Assembly (NCBI RefSeq): GCF_021502655.1
Contig: NZ_JAKFFT010000004.1
Span: forward strand, 744,001 to 808,000
Length of the DNA stretch: 64,000 nucleotides
Direction of reading: 5' to 3'
From: Dyadobacter sp. CY347
GTDB taxonomy: Bacteria; Bacteroidota; Bacteroidia; Cytophagales; Spirosomataceae
Shown here: positions 1 through 8,738 of the stretch, one piece after another
Layout: each line of letters starts with the position of its first letter
Numbering within the stretch: position 1 is the first letter of the stretch
The notes under the pieces: model-generated
The model's input: only the letters and a program-made list of their open reading frames with translations
Databases searched by the model: none
What the model was told of the DNA's origin: nothing
Program-made: the position numbers and the translations under genes

Positions 1-106
1 TTGATTATCCTAATTTGTGAGCTGTGAAATGATAAAAGTCATTCGAAACTTACATTAAATTCACGTAATTTGTAAATTAACAAACAGAGCTTAAAATAGA
101 AATATA

Positions 107-1090
107 ATGGATACCGCACTTTCAGCTGAAAGACTCGAAGTCATGCAACATGTAGGGAAAGACCTGAATGTGTTGATGACGGAGTATTTAAAACCGATTG
201 AGGAGAACTGGCAACCCGCGGATTTTTTGCCAGATTCCAGTGACGAGAATTTTTTCAGCGAAGTCAAGTTGTTGCAGGAGAGCTGCCGGGAATTGCCTTA
301 CGACTACATTGCAGTGCTGATCGGTGACACCATTACCGAAGAAGCGTTGCCGACTTATGAGTCGTGGCTGATGGATGTGATCGGTGTAGACCAGGTCAAT
401 AACCCATCCGGGTGGTCGCAATGGGTGCGTGCATGGACGGCAGAGGAAAACCGTCATGGCGACCTTTTGAACAAATATCTGTACTTATCCGGCCGTGTAA
501 ATATGCGCGCTATGGAAGTATCGACACAGTTCCTGATCGCGGACGGTTTTGACATTGGGACAGACCGTGATCCTTACCGGAACTTCATATACACGTCATT
601 CCAGGAACTGGCCACAAATGTATCTCACAGAAGAACGGCGACGCTTGCCAAGAAATTTGGCAATCCGCATCTTTCCAAAATATGCGGTGTGATCGCTTCT
701 GATGAAATGCGTCATGCGAAAGCTTACAAAGACTTTGTAAGGCGTATTTTGGAGGTCGATCCCTCAGAACTGCTTCTGGCACTGGAAGATATGATGCGTA
801 AAAAGATCGTTATGCCCGCACATTTCCTGCGTGAATCGGGTGTAAAAATGGGCGATACATTCTCGCATTTCTCCGACGCAGCACAACGACTTGGCGTTTA
901 CACAACCAATGATTACATCGAAATCCTGGATAGCTTATTGATAGAGTGGGAGATCGGGGCAGTTCGGAATATCAATGAAAAAGCCGAAAAAGCCAGGGAT
1001 TACCTGATGGCATTGCCAGACAGGTTAAAAAGAATCGCAGACCGGACCAGAATCCCGGAATTGCAATACGAATTCAGCTGGATTAAATAA
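107..1090 (+). CDS. acyl-ACP desaturase (ferritin-like di-iron enzyme)
   Basis: Soluble fatty-acid desaturase that would introduce a cis double bond into an acyl chain carried on acyl carrier protein, using a di-iron centre and ferredoxin-type reductant. The 327-residue protein has the family's ligand motifs: Glu78/79 in TEEALPTY, EENRH at 113-117, ELATNVSH near 167-174 and DEMRH at 199-203. The length matches bacterial members of the stearoyl-ACP desaturase family, and no signal peptide is seen, in keeping with a cytoplasmic enzyme. The ATG is the first plausible start after an AT-rich leader. It stands alone: the next gene is convergent, with a strong inverted repeat between them. Family assignment is firm; chain length and double-bond position cannot be read from sequence. 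Confidence 0.93.
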   Translation: MDTALSAERLEVMQHVGKDLNVLMTEYLKPIEENWQPADFLPDSSDENFFSEVKLLQESCRELPYDYIAVLIGDTITEEALPTYESWLMDVIGVDQVNNPSGWSQWVRAWTAEENRHGDLLNKYLYLSGRVNMRAMEVSTQFLIADGFDIGTDRDPYRNFIYTSFQELATNVSHRRTATLAKKFGNPHLSKICGVIASDEMRHAKAYKDFVRRILEVDPSELLLALEDMMRKKIVMPAHFLRESGVKMGDTFSHFSDAAQRLGVYTTNDYIEILDSLLIEWEIGAVRNINEKAEKARDYLMALPDRLKRIADRTRIPELQYEFSWIK

Positions 1091-1093
1091 GCA

Positions 1094-1149
1094 TTGTCAC
1101 GCTGAGCGTAGTCGAAGCGTCGTCGCTTCAACTACGCTCAGCGTGACAA
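1094..1149. repeat. 26-bp inverted repeat with 4-nt loop between convergent genes
   Basis: The left arm (1094-1119) and right arm (1124-1149) are complementary at 25 of 26 positions around the loop TCGT. The arm core GTCACGCTGAGCGTAGTCG resembles short dispersed repeats I recall from many Bacteroidota genomes; that is memory, not a search. It sits exactly between the convergent desaturase and secreted-protein genes, with no T-tract on either side, so it may act as a bidirectional transcription barrier or simply be a dispersed palindromic repeat. I saw no second copy in this window. Confidence 0.75.
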
Positions 1150-1150
1150 A

Positions 1151-3142
1151 CTATTTGATCAACATTACCGAGCCATTTTTCCTCATCACTTTGCCCTCAT
1201 CGGAAATTCCTTCGATCATCCATACATAGGTGCCGGGAATGGCTTGTTTTCCTCCAAAAGTGCCGTCCCAGCCTTTATGCAGGTCTTTGGTATAAAACAC
1301 CAGTTCGCCCCAGCGGTTGTATATTTTAAAATAATTCAGGCTCGTAATGTTGTTTATCACCGGCATTAAGATCTCATTTTTACCATCACCATCAGGCGTG
1401 AATGCGGTTGGAACATTCAGATTTTCGCGTCGCCTAACCCGCAGATTCACAGTTGCTTTTCCTGTACAACCCATCCCGGAAGTTACCGCGACGGTGTAAG
1501 TCTGATCAGCCTGCAAAGTGGCGCGCGGGCTGGGGCTCATGGGATTGTTCAGCCCATCCGGCGGCGACCAGACGAATGTGGCGTCGTTCAGGTTTGTGAC
1601 TTGCGGGGACGAAGCGATAAGCTGGTAGGGAACATTCATGTCGATCAAAGCGTCCGGTGTAGTCCGCACCTCAATGGCCGGTGCCACCTCAACTGTAACC
1701 GTATCCCTTAAATTACACACACCTAGCGACGCATTTATAACATACTGCGTTGTGGTTGAGGGGCTTGCGATCGGATCTTTTAAGCTGGCATTATCCAGGC
1801 CCGCCGGTGTTTCCCAGTTAAATGTCTGCGCATTACTCGTCGTAAAAAGCTGCACCGATTCGCCTGCACAGATAACCGTGTCAGCAATGGTCTTCACATT
1901 GAGATTACTCGAAAATTCGACACGAACCAATTCGCTAACGACGCAGCCATCGCCATCTTTCATGAACACCTTGTAGTTGGCCGGAAAGAGCTTGAATGTG
2001 GCATCAGCCTGATAGTTAACCGAATCTATGGAATATTGATACGGCTTAGCGCCCCCGTTTCCTGTGATCGCAAGGGTTCCTTCGCTGGTTCCGTCGCAAG
2101 TTCCCGGTTGAAGCGTGGTCTTGATGCTGAGGTCGCTGACAGTCACCTGCTTAATGTTGATAATCTCGTTTGGGCATTTAAGATTGGTGATTTTAAGTTG
2201 TACATCTTTCTCACCAGTGCTGTTCCATCTTACCTCATAAGGCCCCATTCCTCTTCCCGAAATGACCTGCGCGCCATCGAAATCCCACTCAAATTTGAAA
2301 CCGTCACCGGAAACCGGAATTGTGCCCGTGTATTTTATTTCAACATTTTGATCCGTTTTGCAAATAGTCGATGGGGATATAGAAAAGTCTGCATTGGGAT
2401 TGACATTTGCTGTAAAACAAATATCATTGAACGTTTTATCAACATCTGTTTTGGTAAAATACTGATCCGTAAAAGACAGATATCCAAAATTCGCCTGCCC
2501 CGATTCACAGGAAACAGACCTGTCATCCCTGAAAATATAGATTGGTGTTCCCGCCTTGCCGACATATCGGCCATCCGCATCGTTATATGACGCAAAAAGC
2601 GTATTATCTACATAGACATCCATAATGCCCGTTTGCCCATTTCGCGTAAAAGTCAGCAGATAATAAGTATTTGTATTAAAAAACGGGCACGCGCCGGCTA
2701 TGCCGTAAGGGTAAAAATCAATGCATCGGTCGGCGGAACCGTTTTTGTCTTTGAAATAAATCCCCTGATCAGAGTCGCCATTTGAAAAGTCAATGATCCG
2801 CGCCCAGGTTCTGCCCCAATTGGTGGGCTTAACATACATTTGAATGGTGTAATTTTCTGTAATTGCGCCCTCTGTATTGGGATACATTAAACCCCAGTTC
2901 AAATTATTTTGATAAACGATCCGTCGCACACCGCAAGGCAGAATATCATTGACAAAAGCGCCATCCGTTGCAGGAGCAGTACATGCGCCCAATGCTTGCA
3001 CAGGCGTAAGCGCAGGCCCGCAGTCGGGAGCGGCAACGTCGAAAGTCTTATAGAAACGGTAAGTATGCTGAACAGTCTGCCCGAAAGAGGTTGACAGAAA
3101 GGAGAGTGCGCATAGAAAAAGTAACAGTAATCGTATTTTCAT
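1151..3142 (-). CDS. secreted LamG/PKD-type protein with gliding-motility C-terminal domain
   Basis: Predicted extracellular or cell-surface protein of 663 residues exported through the Sec system and then the type IX secretion system. A signal peptide of about 21 residues ends near SFGQ. Residues about 30-245 look like a LamG/concanavalin-type beta-sandwich (YYLLTFTRNGQTGIMDVYVDN). A PKD-like segment follows (FEWDFDGAQVISG), then Ig-like repeats. The last 90 residues, starting at NVPTAFTPDGDGKNE and containing IYNRWGELVF and GWDGTFGG, are the type B gliding-motility C-terminal sorting domain. No catalytic motif is apparent, so adhesion or glycan binding is an inference. It is convergent with the desaturase and is not in an obvious operon. 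Confidence 0.85.
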   Translation of the reverse strand: MKIRLLLLFLCALSFLSTSFGQTVQHTYRFYKTFDVAAPDCGPALTPVQALGACTAPATDGAFVNDILPCGVRRIVYQNNLNWGLMYPNTEGAITENYTIQMYVKPTNWGRTWARIIDFSNGDSDQGIYFKDKNGSADRCIDFYPYGIAGACPFFNTNTYYLLTFTRNGQTGIMDVYVDNTLFASYNDADGRYVGKAGTPIYIFRDDRSVSCESGQANFGYLSFTDQYFTKTDVDKTFNDICFTANVNPNADFSISPSTICKTDQNVEIKYTGTIPVSGDGFKFEWDFDGAQVISGRGMGPYEVRWNSTGEKDVQLKITNLKCPNEIINIKQVTVSDLSIKTTLQPGTCDGTSEGTLAITGNGGAKPYQYSIDSVNYQADATFKLFPANYKVFMKDGDGCVVSELVRVEFSSNLNVKTIADTVICAGESVQLFTTSNAQTFNWETPAGLDNASLKDPIASPSTTTQYVINASLGVCNLRDTVTVEVAPAIEVRTTPDALIDMNVPYQLIASSPQVTNLNDATFVWSPPDGLNNPMSPSPRATLQADQTYTVAVTSGMGCTGKATVNLRVRRRENLNVPTAFTPDGDGKNEILMPVINNITSLNYFKIYNRWGELVFYTKDLHKGWDGTFGGKQAIPGTYVWMIEGISDEGKVMRKNGSVMLIK

Positions 3143-3242
3143 ATCAGCCGAGGCCGTGAGTAAAGTAGACTAAAATTACGTCAAATCCCCCACATTAGAT
3201 GTTACATCCGGTTTATTTCACACCAGGAGTTGTAGGAAAGAA

Positions 3243-3268
3243 GAAAGGCCCCGGAACAGGGACCTTTC
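3243..3268 (-). terminator. probable intrinsic terminator of the S41 protease gene
   Basis: On the minus strand, arms GAAAGGTCCC and GGGGCCTTTC form a GC-rich stem with one imperfect position, followed by the pyrimidine-rich tail TTCTTTCC. It starts 25 bp beyond the protease stop codon. Confidence 0.5.
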
Positions 3269-3293
3269 AAACTCTAATAGAATCCAGCGTATT

Positions 3294-4748
3294 TTACTGA
3301 TGATCGGCTTTCAAAACGCCATCCCTAATCATCAGGTTTTTTCTGGATTGAAGGTCGTCGCGAAGCAGTTTTTTGAATGGGTCAACGGTTTTAGTTGCTG
3401 CCACTCTTCCCACTGCAACGGCTGGTACGCCCATCACTTCCAGAGCTTTACGAAAAAGCGTTTCGTTTTCATCTCCAAAGGCACTATATGGAACATTCGA
3501 ATCTTCCACGATGTAATCCGGAGTGATGCCATCGACAGTTCCGTAGTCAGATTCGTCGTTAGCATTGGCCGTTTGCCCAAGCATGACATAAGCACCCCAT
3601 TTCCAGCGTTCCTTATCATCGCTGATTAACGAACCGAACAAGTTTTTCCCCGCAGTATTTTCCCCGATCGTAACAACATTCATGTAAGGTTTCAGGCCAT
3701 TAATCACCAGCTCGCTGGCAGATGCAGTTCCGTTGGAAGTAAGCACAAAAACGCGGTTCAGACTGCTGCCAATGTTACTTGCCTCGGCCTGAAAGTTGTA
3801 GTTCAGGGCATTGGCACCTTTTGTTTTTTGCCAGTAAGCGATGTATTTATCATTCCATTGTTCTTTGTAAAAGATCTTGGAAGCACTAATATTTTTACCG
3901 ATCAATGAAGCCAGTGTATTCGCAGAACTAATGTAACCACCCGAATTCAGGCGCAGATCCAGCACCAGTTCGTTCACGCCCTTCGCCTTGAAATCAGCAA
4001 AAACCTGGCGGAGTTCGTTGTCATATTTATTTTTATCTGCATCATTTCCAGGCACAAATTGCGTGTAAACCAGGTAACCGATCGTTTTGCCCGCCGCTGG
4101 TTTTGAAATGATTGTCGAAAATGCAACGGGATCTTCGGTAACCTCTGCTTTTGTGATGGAATATGTGGTATTGGTTGCCACAATTTTGCTGTCTTGCACT
4201 GCGCCGAGCGTCACATTAACCGTTTCGCTGCTGCTCAAAAGAGACACATAATTGGCCTGTGTCAACTGCGTGCCATTCACTTTCAGTATAATGTCGCCCC
4301 GTTTCAAACCAGCCGCTGCGGCCGGGCTTCCTTTAACAACATAGTTTAAAAATGCAGCAATGTTAGATTTGCCGTCGTCAATGTAGGAAAGCGAATAGCT
4401 GATCCCGTAGATTTTGCTGACGCCATCAAACTCGTTTTGCAAGGCATCAATGTCATCCGTCACAGCGGAAAAGCGGTCAACAGTTGCCCGTTGATAAACA
4501 AGTTTTTCAAAATAATCGTAAGGGCTCACAGAAGCATCCAGGCTAGCCTCATCGGGAAGATTTTTATACCAAAAATAAGTATCCTCCATGATCTCATAAA
4601 GCCATGAATTAATTGCTTGCCGGTCAGAAACCGAAGTTGTATCAGCGGCAGTTAAGACGTCTGGCTCGACTTCCTTATCCTTGCACCCCACCACCAGCAC
4701 TGCAAATGCAAGCGCAAAAAGAAGGTTTAATTTTTTAAGAATTAGCAT
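3294..4748 (-). CDS. S41-family (C-terminal processing) peptidase lipoprotein with PDZ domain
   Basis: Serine protease of the tail-specific/C-terminal-processing family, probably anchored as a lipoprotein in the cell envelope. A hydrophobic N-terminus ends in the lipobox VVGC, with the Cys near residue 22. An S41 N-terminal helical region follows (NSWLYEIMEDTYFWY), then a PDZ-like domain (GSPAAAAGLKRGDIILKVNG) and the S41 catalytic domain. The likely nucleophile lies in NGTASASEL near residue 342 and the paired Lys in GENTAGK near 367, the usual Ser-Lys dyad. The length of 484 residues fits the Bacteroidota lipoprotein subgroup. It is monocistronic, with a candidate terminator downstream. Substrate unknown. 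Confidence 0.9.
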   Translation of the reverse strand: MLILKKLNLLFALAFAVLVVGCKDKEVEPDVLTAADTTSVSDRQAINSWLYEIMEDTYFWYKNLPDEASLDASVSPYDYFEKLVYQRATVDRFSAVTDDIDALQNEFDGVSKIYGISYSLSYIDDGKSNIAAFLNYVVKGSPAAAAGLKRGDIILKVNGTQLTQANYVSLLSSSETVNVTLGAVQDSKIVATNTTYSITKAEVTEDPVAFSTIISKPAAGKTIGYLVYTQFVPGNDADKNKYDNELRQVFADFKAKGVNELVLDLRLNSGGYISSANTLASLIGKNISASKIFYKEQWNDKYIAYWQKTKGANALNYNFQAEASNIGSSLNRVFVLTSNGTASASELVINGLKPYMNVVTIGENTAGKNLFGSLISDDKERWKWGAYVMLGQTANANDESDYGTVDGITPDYIVEDSNVPYSAFGDENETLFRKALEVMGVPAVAVGRVAATKTVDPFKKLLRDDLQSRKNLMIRDGVLKADHQ

Positions 4749-4894
4749 ATTAGCAGGTTTGTTGAATTAAGTTGTTTAACGAACTATACCGCTAATACGT
4801 ATGTCAAAAACACTTCGTGGCACCGCGAAGCGTTGTGAAGGGGGGAAATCAGTACATTTAATTGAGATTTAATAAGTGTAATGCAGTGTCAACT

Positions 4895-4965
4895 AAAAAA
4901 TTATCGCCACTGGTAAAGGGTTATCTCAAAAAATCAAGACTTCCGCTTGGGCCGGTGGCGATAAT
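4895..4965 (-). terminator. terminator at the end of the inositol operon
   Basis: On the minus strand a 14-bp stem (arms 4952-4965 and 4900-4913, one G-U type pair) encloses a loop of about 38 nt and is followed at once by a run of six T (complement of 4895-4900). It lies just past iolE, the last gene of the operon. The long loop is unusual, but the stem plus T-run on the correct strand supports the call. Confidence 0.65.
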
Positions 4966-4983
4966 GTGAGGCGCTTTTTTGTC

Positions 4984-5886
4984 TTAGATTCCAGTCAATC
5001 CTTTAAAGAACTTCCTGGCAATCATTGCATATTCCAATGGGTTTGCTTTTGCAGGATCTTGTTCTGCTTCCAAAACGATCCAGCCCTGGTAATCGCTTTC
5101 TTTGATGATGGCGAAAAGCGATGGGAAGTCGATGCAGCCTTCTGAATCTCCCGGGACTGTGAAAACGCCGCTTTTTACGGCTGTTAAAAAGCTAAGTTTT
5201 TCGTTGTGAACGCGTTGCAGGACATTTGAGCGGACGTCTTTTAAATGGATATGTGCTGTGCGGCCAATGTATTTTTGAAGCGCAACGGCAGGATCTTCAC
5301 CTGCAAAATGGAAATGTCCGCAATCGTAATTCAGGAACACGTTTTCAGGATCGGTTTCATTTAATAAGCGATCCGTTTCTTCGATTGTTTGAATGCAAGT
5401 CCCCATGTGGTGGTGAAAAGCGAGTTTCATGCCGCGGTCACGGGCGATTTTGCCGAGTTCATTCAAGCCGAAGGTGAAGCTGTCCCATTCCTCTTTTGTT
5501 TTCAACATGCCTTTTCCTTCAAAAACAGGCACATTCATCTGGCCCTGGCAACTGTTTCCCGTTTCACCGCCGCCGATCACTTTGGCGCCCATGGTATCGA
5601 GGAAGTCAAGCAATGCTGTGAAATTTTCGCGATTTTCTGCAAACGTTTTTGTGGTGAGCTCGTAACTGTTCCATTGATTGCAGATTTGCAAGCCTCTCAA
5701 TTCCAATGCTTTTTTCAAAACATTCGTATCTCGTGGAAACTTGTTGCCGACCTCGCAACCCGTGAAACCAGCCAGCGCCATTTCGCTGATGCATTGCTCA
5801 AATGTATTCTCGCCCCCCAGTTCGGGCATATCGTCGTTGGTCCAGTTGATGGGTGCAACGCCTAGTTTAATGTTCTCGAAATTCAT
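4984..5886 (-). CDS. iolE: myo-inosose-2 dehydratase
   Basis: Second step of myo-inositol catabolism: dehydrates 2-keto-myo-inositol (scyllo-inosose) to 3D-(3,5/4)-trihydroxycyclohexane-1,2-dione. The 300-residue protein opens with LGVAPINWTNDDMPELGG, typical of IolE in the xylose-isomerase-like TIM-barrel superfamily. Metal-site residues are visible in HHHMGT, NYDCGHFHFAGED and IVLEAEQDP. It is the last gene of the operon, with 3 bp separating its start from the iolD stop, which indicates translational coupling. The neighbours supply every other step of the pathway, so the symbol is secure. Confidence 0.94.
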   Translation of the reverse strand: MNFENIKLGVAPINWTNDDMPELGGENTFEQCISEMALAGFTGCEVGNKFPRDTNVLKKALELRGLQICNQWNSYELTTKTFAENRENFTALLDFLDTMGAKVIGGGETGNSCQGQMNVPVFEGKGMLKTKEEWDSFTFGLNELGKIARDRGMKLAFHHHMGTCIQTIEETDRLLNETDPENVFLNYDCGHFHFAGEDPAVALQKYIGRTAHIHLKDVRSNVLQRVHNEKLSFLTAVKSGVFTVPGDSEGCIDFPSLFAIIKESDYQGWIVLEAEQDPAKANPLEYAMIARKFFKGLTGI

Positions 5887-5889
5887 GAC

Positions 5890-7755
5890 TTACAGGAAAA
5901 TGCGCTGTTCTTTTTTATTTTCTTTATATGTTTCAAATGCCTTTTGCACGGTCGGGAAGGTTGAAACCTCGGCAATGGGTACTTCCCACCAGGCGTGGTA
6001 ACCTTTCACGGTGCGGTAAAGGCTGGTTTCAATGTAAATGACCGTCGTCCGTTCGGCTGTTTTCGACTGCGCTAACGCATTTTCAAGCGATTCCCGGTCC
6101 GTCGCCCGGATGACATTAGCGCCTAAACTTTCTGCATTTTTCGCCAAATCCACCGGCAAAAATTCACCCGAAAGTTGCCCGGAATTTTCATCCCGATATT
6201 TATACATTGTTCCAAATCGCTCGCTTCCAATGCTTTCCGAAAGCCCGCCAATGCTGGCATAACCGTTATTATTCAAAAGTAAAATGGTGAACTTCACACC
6301 TTCCTGGATGGAAGTCACGATTTCGTGGTTGTTCATCAAATAACCGCCATCGCCGCAGATCACGTAAATTTCACGCGTCGGATCGGCCATTTTTGCGCCC
6401 ATACCGGCTGCGATTTCGTAACCCATGCAGGAGAAGCCGTATTCTAAATGGAAATTTTTAGGATCTGTCGCCCGCCATAGTTTGTGCAAATCGCCCGGCG
6501 CACTGCCCGATGCGTTGATCATCACATCGCGGTCGTCCATGAAGCTGTTCAATGTCCCAATCACAACTGCCTGATCGATAGGCGAAACAGTGCTGTTTCC
6601 GTCAGCATAAATTTGGGTGACTTCATCGTCCCAGGCTTTATTGATGTACGAAATGTGCTGGCGGTAATTTGAATCAACTTCATAATCACCTAAAAGCTCC
6701 GATAACTCTTCCAAAACAGCCTTCGCATCGCCAATTACCGGCAATGCCGCGTGCTTGTAAGCATCGAATTCGCTGATGTTAATGTTAATGAATTTGACAT
6801 CCGGATTCTTGAAAATTGATTTTGAGGCCGTTGTAAAATCACTATAACGTGTTCCGATACCAATGACAATGTCGGCTTCATTAGCGATATCGATGGCATA
6901 TTTCGTCCCGGTTGCGCCGAGACCGCCAATGCTGTAAGGTGCATCATAGCGCACCGCGCCTTTTCCGGCAAATGTTTCACCAACAGGAATACCGGTTTTG
7001 CTTGCGAAATTTTCCAGAACACCACATGCATCACTGTAAATCGCTCCGCCACCAGCAACGATTACTGGATTTTTGGAAGATTTAATCCATTCCGCAGCTT
7101 TCTGCAATGTGGTCAAATCGGGTCTTGGCCGCCCAATATGCCAGACTCTTTTCTTAAAAAGCTCCTCAGGAAAGTCATAAGCATGCGTTTGCACGTCCTG
7201 CGGCATCGACAATGTTACTGCGCCCATTTCCGCTTGGGAAGTCAGCACGCGCATGACTTCGGGAAGGGAATAAATGAGTTGTTCAGGCCGATTAATGCGG
7301 TCCCAGTATTTGGAAACGGGTTTGAAACAATCATTGACCGAAATATCCTGCGTTGAAGCGCTCTCCAATTGCTGCAAAACAGGGTTAGGCTCCCGGGTTG
7401 AGAAAATATCGCCGGGCAGGAGCAAAACGGGCAACCGGTTAATGGTCGCCAATGCTGCTCCGGTTATCATGTTCGTAGCTCCGGGACCGATGGAAGTTGT
7501 GCAAACAAATGCCCCAAGCCGGTTTTTGACCTTCGCATAAGCCACAGCCGTATGCACCATCGATTGCTCATTGCGACATTGATAATAGCGAAAGTCAGGG
7601 TATTCCTGCAAAGCCTGGCCTAATCCAGCCACATTACCATGCCCGAAAATGCCGAAACAACCGCCAAAATAAGGCTGCTCAATGCCATCACGCTCAATAA
7701 ACTGGTTCTTTAAAAATGTAATCGTAGCCTGCGCTACTGTGAGTCTTCTGGTCAT
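5890..7755 (-). CDS. iolD: 3D-(3,5/4)-trihydroxycyclohexane-1,2-dione acylhydrolase (ThDP enzyme)
   Basis: Opens the ring of trihydroxycyclohexane-1,2-dione to give 5-deoxy-glucuronate, using thiamine diphosphate and Mg. The N-terminal Pyr domain contains GCFGIFGHGNVAGLG and the conserved Glu region. The C-terminal PP domain carries the ThDP motif GDGGYLMNNHEI and continues to LNNNGYASIGGLSESIG, as in IolD rather than acetolactate synthase. I chose the ATG at 7755 (MTRRLTVAQA, 621 residues): a longer frame exists to 7836 but would run into the preceding aldolase gene, and the shorter form starts where the family does. The gap to the upstream stop is 25 bp. Confidence 0.93.
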   Translation of the reverse strand: MTRRLTVAQATITFLKNQFIERDGIEQPYFGGCFGIFGHGNVAGLGQALQEYPDFRYYQCRNEQSMVHTAVAYAKVKNRLGAFVCTTSIGPGATNMITGAALATINRLPVLLLPGDIFSTREPNPVLQQLESASTQDISVNDCFKPVSKYWDRINRPEQLIYSLPEVMRVLTSQAEMGAVTLSMPQDVQTHAYDFPEELFKKRVWHIGRPRPDLTTLQKAAEWIKSSKNPVIVAGGGAIYSDACGVLENFASKTGIPVGETFAGKGAVRYDAPYSIGGLGATGTKYAIDIANEADIVIGIGTRYSDFTTASKSIFKNPDVKFININISEFDAYKHAALPVIGDAKAVLEELSELLGDYEVDSNYRQHISYINKAWDDEVTQIYADGNSTVSPIDQAVVIGTLNSFMDDRDVMINASGSAPGDLHKLWRATDPKNFHLEYGFSCMGYEIAAGMGAKMADPTREIYVICGDGGYLMNNHEIVTSIQEGVKFTILLLNNNGYASIGGLSESIGSERFGTMYKYRDENSGQLSGEFLPVDLAKNAESLGANVIRATDRESLENALAQSKTAERTTVIYIETSLYRTVKGYHAWWEVPIAEVSTFPTVQKAFETYKENKKEQRIFL

Positions 7756-7780
7756 TTTTTGAATGATTTTGCTTGAAATA

Positions 7781-8731
7781 TCAGGCGTTAACCAAAGCGA
7801 AATCGCCCGCCTTGTCGGTGCAACCGAAGAGGTCAAACTTTTTCAGCATAAATTTTTTATATTCTTCCATAAAGATTTTCCCCGGCGTGGTTGGTGCAAA
7901 TTCATCGGGCCGGTCACGGAAAAATTCGCGGTTCACCATCGTCCAGAGCAGCCGCGTGTCGGTCGCAATGTTAATCTTGCAAACACCCAACGGAATGGCT
8001 TTTCTAATCTCATCTTCCTGCACACCTTTTGCATCCGTTTTCAGATTGCCGCCCGCAGCATTAATGCGCTCAACCACTTCTGGGATGACGTTAGAACCAC
8101 CATGCAAAACCAATGGGAAACCCGGAAGCCGCTCCTGAATTTCTTTCAAAATGTGAAACTGCAAACCTTGTCCGCCCGAAAACTTATAAGCGCCATGGCT
8201 CGTGCCAACGGCAATGGCCAGACTATCACAATCCGTGGCTTTTACAAAATCTTCAACCTGCTGTGGGTTGGTATAAAATGAATTTGCAGCGTCCACTGTA
8301 AGATCATCTTCTACACCCGCCAAGACGCCGAGTTCGGCTTCTACGCTAATGTTTTCCGCATGAGCCCGACGGACAACTTCTTTGGTCCTTGCCACATTCT
8401 GGTCAAAATCATCATGACTTGCATCGATCATTACGGACGTGTAACCGCCTTTTTCAATGGCTGCAAAAATGTGCTCTTCAAAGCCGTGATCCATGTGAAT
8501 AGCATAGGTGACATTGGGATAGATTCCTGCCGCCGCATTGATCATGGACAGAAGCATATCCGGGTGCGCGTAATCTCTTGCAAAAGGCGTCGTCTGCACA
8601 ATAAAAGGCGCATTTGCTTCCTGTGCCGCTGCAAACAGTCCATGAATTTCCTCCATGAAAAAGACATTCACCGCCGGAATCGCGTAGCGGCCATAACATT
8701 TATCAAAAAGCTGTTTCGTTGTTAAAAGCAT
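7781..8731 (-). CDS. iolJ: class II aldolase, probable 5-keto-2-deoxy-6-phosphogluconate aldolase
   Basis: Zn-dependent class II aldolase of the fructose-bisphosphate/tagatose-bisphosphate family. In this operon it should cleave 2-deoxy-5-keto-gluconate-6-phosphate to DHAP and malonate semialdehyde. Visible motifs are the Zn-ligand site AIHMDHG, the DASHDDFDQN loop, EAELGVLAG, LVLHGGSN and KINIATDTR. The ATG at 8731 gives 316 residues and leaves 7 bp to the symporter stop; an upstream in-frame start would overlap the symporter gene. Sequence alone does not separate IolJ from other class II aldolases, so the specific role rests on the operon. Confidence 0.85.
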   Translation of the reverse strand: MLLTTKQLFDKCYGRYAIPAVNVFFMEEIHGLFAAAQEANAPFIVQTTPFARDYAHPDMLLSMINAAAGIYPNVTYAIHMDHGFEEHIFAAIEKGGYTSVMIDASHDDFDQNVARTKEVVRRAHAENISVEAELGVLAGVEDDLTVDAANSFYTNPQQVEDFVKATDCDSLAIAVGTSHGAYKFSGGQGLQFHILKEIQERLPGFPLVLHGGSNVIPEVVERINAAGGNLKTDAKGVQEDEIRKAIPLGVCKINIATDTRLLWTMVNREFFRDRPDEFAPTTPGKIFMEEYKKFMLKKFDLFGCTDKAGDFALVNA

Positions 8732-8738
8732 ATTTTTT

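Noticed and set aside
4813-4830. Near-palindrome CTTCGTGGCACCGCGAAG upstream of the S41 protease gene
   Set aside because: It is short with a tiny loop, has no T-tail and no second copy; likely incidental.
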